Assembly: GCA_023420245.1 (NCBI GenBank)
Contig: JAEZWL010000242.1
Location: 1 to 8,174, forward strand
DNA: 8,174 bases
Direction of reading: 5' to 3'
DNA from: Bacillota bacterium
GTDB lineage: Bacteria; Bacillota; Clostridia; Oscillospirales; Acutalibacteraceae
Shown here: piece by piece, positions 6,971 to 8,174 of the stretch
How the letters are laid out: the number at the start of each line of letters is the position of its first letter
Numbering within the stretch: position 1 is the first letter of the stretch
Made by a program: the position numbers and the translations under genes
The notes under the pieces: generated by a model
The model's database searches: none
What the model saw: the letters and a program-made list of their open reading frames with translations, nothing else
Told to the model about the DNA's origin: nothing

Positions 6971-7010
6971 AAGGCTCATCCGGAGTTTCCCCCGGGTGAG
7001 CTTTTTCTTA
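6971..7010 (+). terminator. Terminator of the flavin reductase-rubredoxin gene
   Basis: GCTCATCCGG (6974-6983) pairs with CCGGGTGAGC (6992-7001), including one wobble pair, around an 8-base loop, and five T follow at once. It begins about 15 bases after the stop codon. Confidence 0.88.
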
Positions 7011-7038
7011 TTGAATACCAGTATTTTTGTGTTTAGGG

Positions 7039-7067
7039 TTGCACTTTCCGATAAAATATGGTATTAT
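7039..7067 (+). promoter_or_regulatory. Promoter of the tRNA gene
   Basis: TTGCAC at 7039-7044 and TATTAT at 7062-7067 are 17 bases apart. A start near 7074 would leave about 37 bases of 5' leader to be removed by RNase P. Confidence 0.65.
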
Positions 7068-7110
7068 AGTCAAGCGCTTTGTTGAATGCATTTTATATCG
7101 ATTTATAATC

Positions 7111-7187
7111 GGGCCATTAGCTCAGTTGGTTAGAGCAACCGGCTCATAACCGGTCGGTCCAAGGTTCGAGTCCTTGATGGCCCACCA
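7111..7187 (+). tRNA. tRNA with anticodon CAT, probably tRNA-Ile2 (lysidine type)
   Basis: The 77-base gene folds as a full cloverleaf with encoded CCA. The acceptor stem is GGGCCAT/ATGGCCC, the D-arm AGCTCAGTTGGTTAGAGC, the anticodon stem ACCGG/CCGGT around loop CTCATAA, and the T-arm CAAGG-TTCGAGT-CCTTG. It is not an initiator: position 1 pairs with 72 and the three G-C pairs of the initiator anticodon stem are absent. C4-G69 and C5-G68 are present; in E. coli these are recognition features of the lysidine synthetase TilS. Together with the CTCATAA loop they favour tRNA-Ile reading AUA over elongator Met. The Ile/Met choice is inference; the tRNA itself is certain. It has its own promoter and terminator. 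Confidence 0.95.
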
Positions 7188-7196
7188 ACGTAAAAA

Positions 7197-7240
7197 CCGC
7201 ATGGATACTGTTTATCAGTATTATATGCGGCTTTATTTTT
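7197..7240 (+). terminator. Terminator of the tRNA gene
   Basis: CCGCAT (7197-7202) pairs with ATGCGG (7225-7230), and inside it ATACTG (7205-7210) pairs with CAGTAT (7216-7221), with a small internal bulge. CTTTATTTTT follows. It starts nine bases after the tRNA CCA end. Confidence 0.8.
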
Positions 7241-7246
7241 GCCATT

Positions 7247-7433
7247 TATAGTCGATCAACTTAAAAAAAGCTATAGCCGATTAACTTTAAAAACAGCTAA
7301 GGATTTGCGAGGATATTTTTCGTGGTGTAAGGCGGACGACGAATCCAGGCTGGCGCCTGGCGAGGAGGACAACGCAACGGCACGGAAAAAACAGGCCGCT
7401 AAGACTGGGTGGTTTTGGAGTTAATTGACTATA
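7247..7433. mobile_element. MITE-like non-coding repeat element with imperfect inverted ends
   Basis: The left end TATAGTCGATCAAC (7247-7260) matches the complement of the right end GTTAATTGACTATA (7420-7433) at 12 of 14 positions. The left end is doubled: a second copy of the motif, TATAGCCGATTAACTT, starts at 7272, giving a 25-base tandem repeat. AT-rich ends enclose a GC-rich core (about 7321-7400) with a 6-pair hairpin, CCAGGC (7345-7350) with GCCTGG (7355-7360). No coding sequence is credible in it. The structure fits a short non-autonomous element or a structured intergenic repeat; no transposase and no clear target duplication is visible. It fills most of the 355-base gap between the tRNA and the next gene. 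Confidence 0.5.
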
Positions 7434-7444
7434 AGGATTTGCGA
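7298..7444. repeat. 13-base direct repeat TAAGGATTTGCGA, inside and at the edge of the element
   Basis: TAAGGATTTGCGA occurs at 7298-7310, next to the doubled left end, and again at 7432-7444, overlapping the last two bases of the right end. Weaker similarity continues past both copies (a TATTT run followed by CG-rich bases). Each copy lies just after an end motif, which suggests that the ends and this repeat form one repeated unit. Confidence 0.6.
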
Positions 7445-7489
7445 CTCTATTTCGCGTAACGCTAAACGATTGTTGTTCATACGCAACCA

Positions 7490-7519
7490 TTGCACCTCTT
7501 GTCGCAATTATGTTACAAT
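7490..7519 (+). promoter_or_regulatory. Promoter of the YcxB-like gene
   Basis: TTGCAC at 7490-7495 and TACAAT at 7514-7519 are 18 bases apart, and the start point would be about 17 bases before the ATG at 7543. The promoter lies immediately downstream of the repeat element but outside it. Confidence 0.65.
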
Positions 7520-7542
7520 TAAGATATTGAGGGGGCTGCAAA

Positions 7543-8055
7543 ATGGAACTAAAATGCAAAATCACATCCACAGAAGTGACCAAGTATATAAGAAAAACGA
7601 CCACCAAAAAAACACTCAAAACCTCACTGATAGGAGCCGCGTTATTTTTTCCTGTTTTGTTATACATTTTGCACGATTATCCTTTTACTGCAAACTGGTA
7701 CTTCATTATATCCCTCTTTGTGATATCAACCGCTTATTTTGGTCTGCTGTATTTTCTGCTGAGAGTAAAACAGCTCTATTACATTAAAATGAATATAAAG
7801 AAACTGGGAAAATCCTATTTTAACACTGAAAAGTCAATTATACTCGATGACGAAGGGCTGGAATTAAAGTCAGCTATTAGAAATACGAAGATCCCTTACT
7901 GTGAAATTCAATCTGTTTTTGAGAGCAATGAATTTATTACAATTCAATTTAAAGCCGGTGATCGAATTTATATTCCAATCGTCAATATTATTAATCCCGA
8001 AGTAAAAGATACTTTTCTATCATCATTACAGTCCAAAACAGCCAAGCAAATCTGA
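7543..8055 (+). CDS. YcxB-like membrane protein
   Basis: The 170-residue protein has a polar N-terminus, two membrane helices at about 27-44 and 52-74, and a soluble C-terminal domain at about 95-165. That layout and the C-terminal pattern (ILDDEGLELKS, then KIPYCEIQSVFESNEFITIQF, then RIYIPIVNI) match YcxB-like proteins, whose C-terminal part has a PH-like fold in family models. No molecular function is known for the family. GAGGGGG (7529-7535) is 7 bases before the ATG, which fixes the start. Its AT content is higher than that of glyA or rarA, so it may be less conserved or more recently acquired. It appears to be a single-gene unit. Confidence 0.82.
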   Translation: MELKCKITSTEVTKYIRKTTTKKTLKTSLIGAALFFPVLLYILHDYPFTANWYFIISLFVISTAYFGLLYFLLRVKQLYYIKMNIKKLGKSYFNTEKSIILDDEGLELKSAIRNTKIPYCEIQSVFESNEFITIQFKAGDRIYIPIVNIINPEVKDTFLSSLQSKTAKQI

Positions 8056-8146
8056 CACGTGTTTCAGTGCATGGGCTTTGGGGCTTGGATGGGAAAGGCA
8101 ATCGCTCCCGGCTATCGGGATTAAGAACAAATGAAATCAGCAACAA

Positions 8147-8174
8147 AAACCGCCGGTCATTTGACCAGCGGTTT
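8147..8174. terminator. Terminator hairpin at the window edge
   Basis: AAACCGC (8147-8153) pairs with GCGGTTT (8168-8174) and GGTC (8155-8158) with GACC (8163-8166), with one C/A mismatch between them. The T-run on the plus strand is cut by the window end. On the minus strand five T are visible after the stem, so it may serve genes on both sides. A small second hairpin, TCCCG/CGGGA at 8106-8120, lies between it and the YcxB-like gene. Confidence 0.75.

Noticed and set aside
7111..7187. Initiator tRNA-fMet
   Set aside because: Position 1 pairs with 72 and the anticodon stem lacks the three consecutive G-C pairs of initiators.
7239..7424. 61-codon plus-strand open frame in the repeat element
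   Set aside because: It starts with TTG inside the tRNA terminator T-run, lacks a ribosome site and covers only repeat sequence.
7287..7667. 126-codon minus-strand open frame across the repeat element
   Set aside because: It runs through the element, the promoter and the ribosome site of the YcxB-like gene and shows no domain or ribosome site.

Overview
The window looks like chromosomal DNA from an anaerobic low-to-mid GC Firmicute, most likely a clostridial (Oscillospiraceae/Ruminococcaceae-like) gut or fermentative bacterium. The reasons are strong AGGAGG-type ribosome binding sites 5-8 bases before most starts, compact promoters with 17-18 base spacers, hairpin-plus-T terminators, a flavin reductase-rubredoxin fusion typical of strict anaerobes, and Firmicutes-like versions of the housekeeping proteins. 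The species assignment is inference. Most of the window is ordinary housekeeping sequence.

Layout. 1-1784 (+): the C-terminal three quarters of a CtpE/Exp7-like P-type cation ATPase, cut by the window edge. 1816-2484 (-): endonuclease III (nth), convergent with the ATPase; its terminator lies inside the last codons of the ATPase gene. 2485-2708: a divergent intergenic region with a short repeated motif behind nth and a clear promoter for the next gene. 2709-3362 (+): a TraX-family membrane protein. 3419-4672 (+): glyA, whose -35 box sits in the last codons of the TraX-family gene. A hairpin follows, then a likely transcription unit of a 60-residue membrane-anchored acidic protein (4742-4924) and rarA (4949-6217). 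6302-6958 (+): a high-molecular-weight-rubredoxin-type protein (flavin reductase plus rubredoxin) with its own promoter and terminator. 7111-7187 (+): a tRNA with anticodon CAT, probably the lysidine-modified tRNA-Ile2. 7247-7444: a non-coding repeat element resembling a MITE, with imperfect terminal inverted repeats. 7543-8055 (+): a YcxB-like membrane protein. 8147-8174: a terminator hairpin at the window edge.

Functional links are loose. nth and rarA both serve genome maintenance; glyA supplies one-carbon units and glycine; the rubredoxin fusion probably feeds electrons to an oxygen- or NO-reducing flavodiiron protein encoded elsewhere. I see no CRISPR array, phage, toxin-antitoxin, biosynthetic cluster or obvious new multi-gene system. 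The points most worth a second look are the MITE-like element and the echo of its end motif upstream of nth, an inverted repeat that could mask the rubredoxin gene's ribosome binding site in read-through RNA, the small acidic membrane protein in front of rarA, and the terminator/CDS overlap at the ATPase-nth junction.
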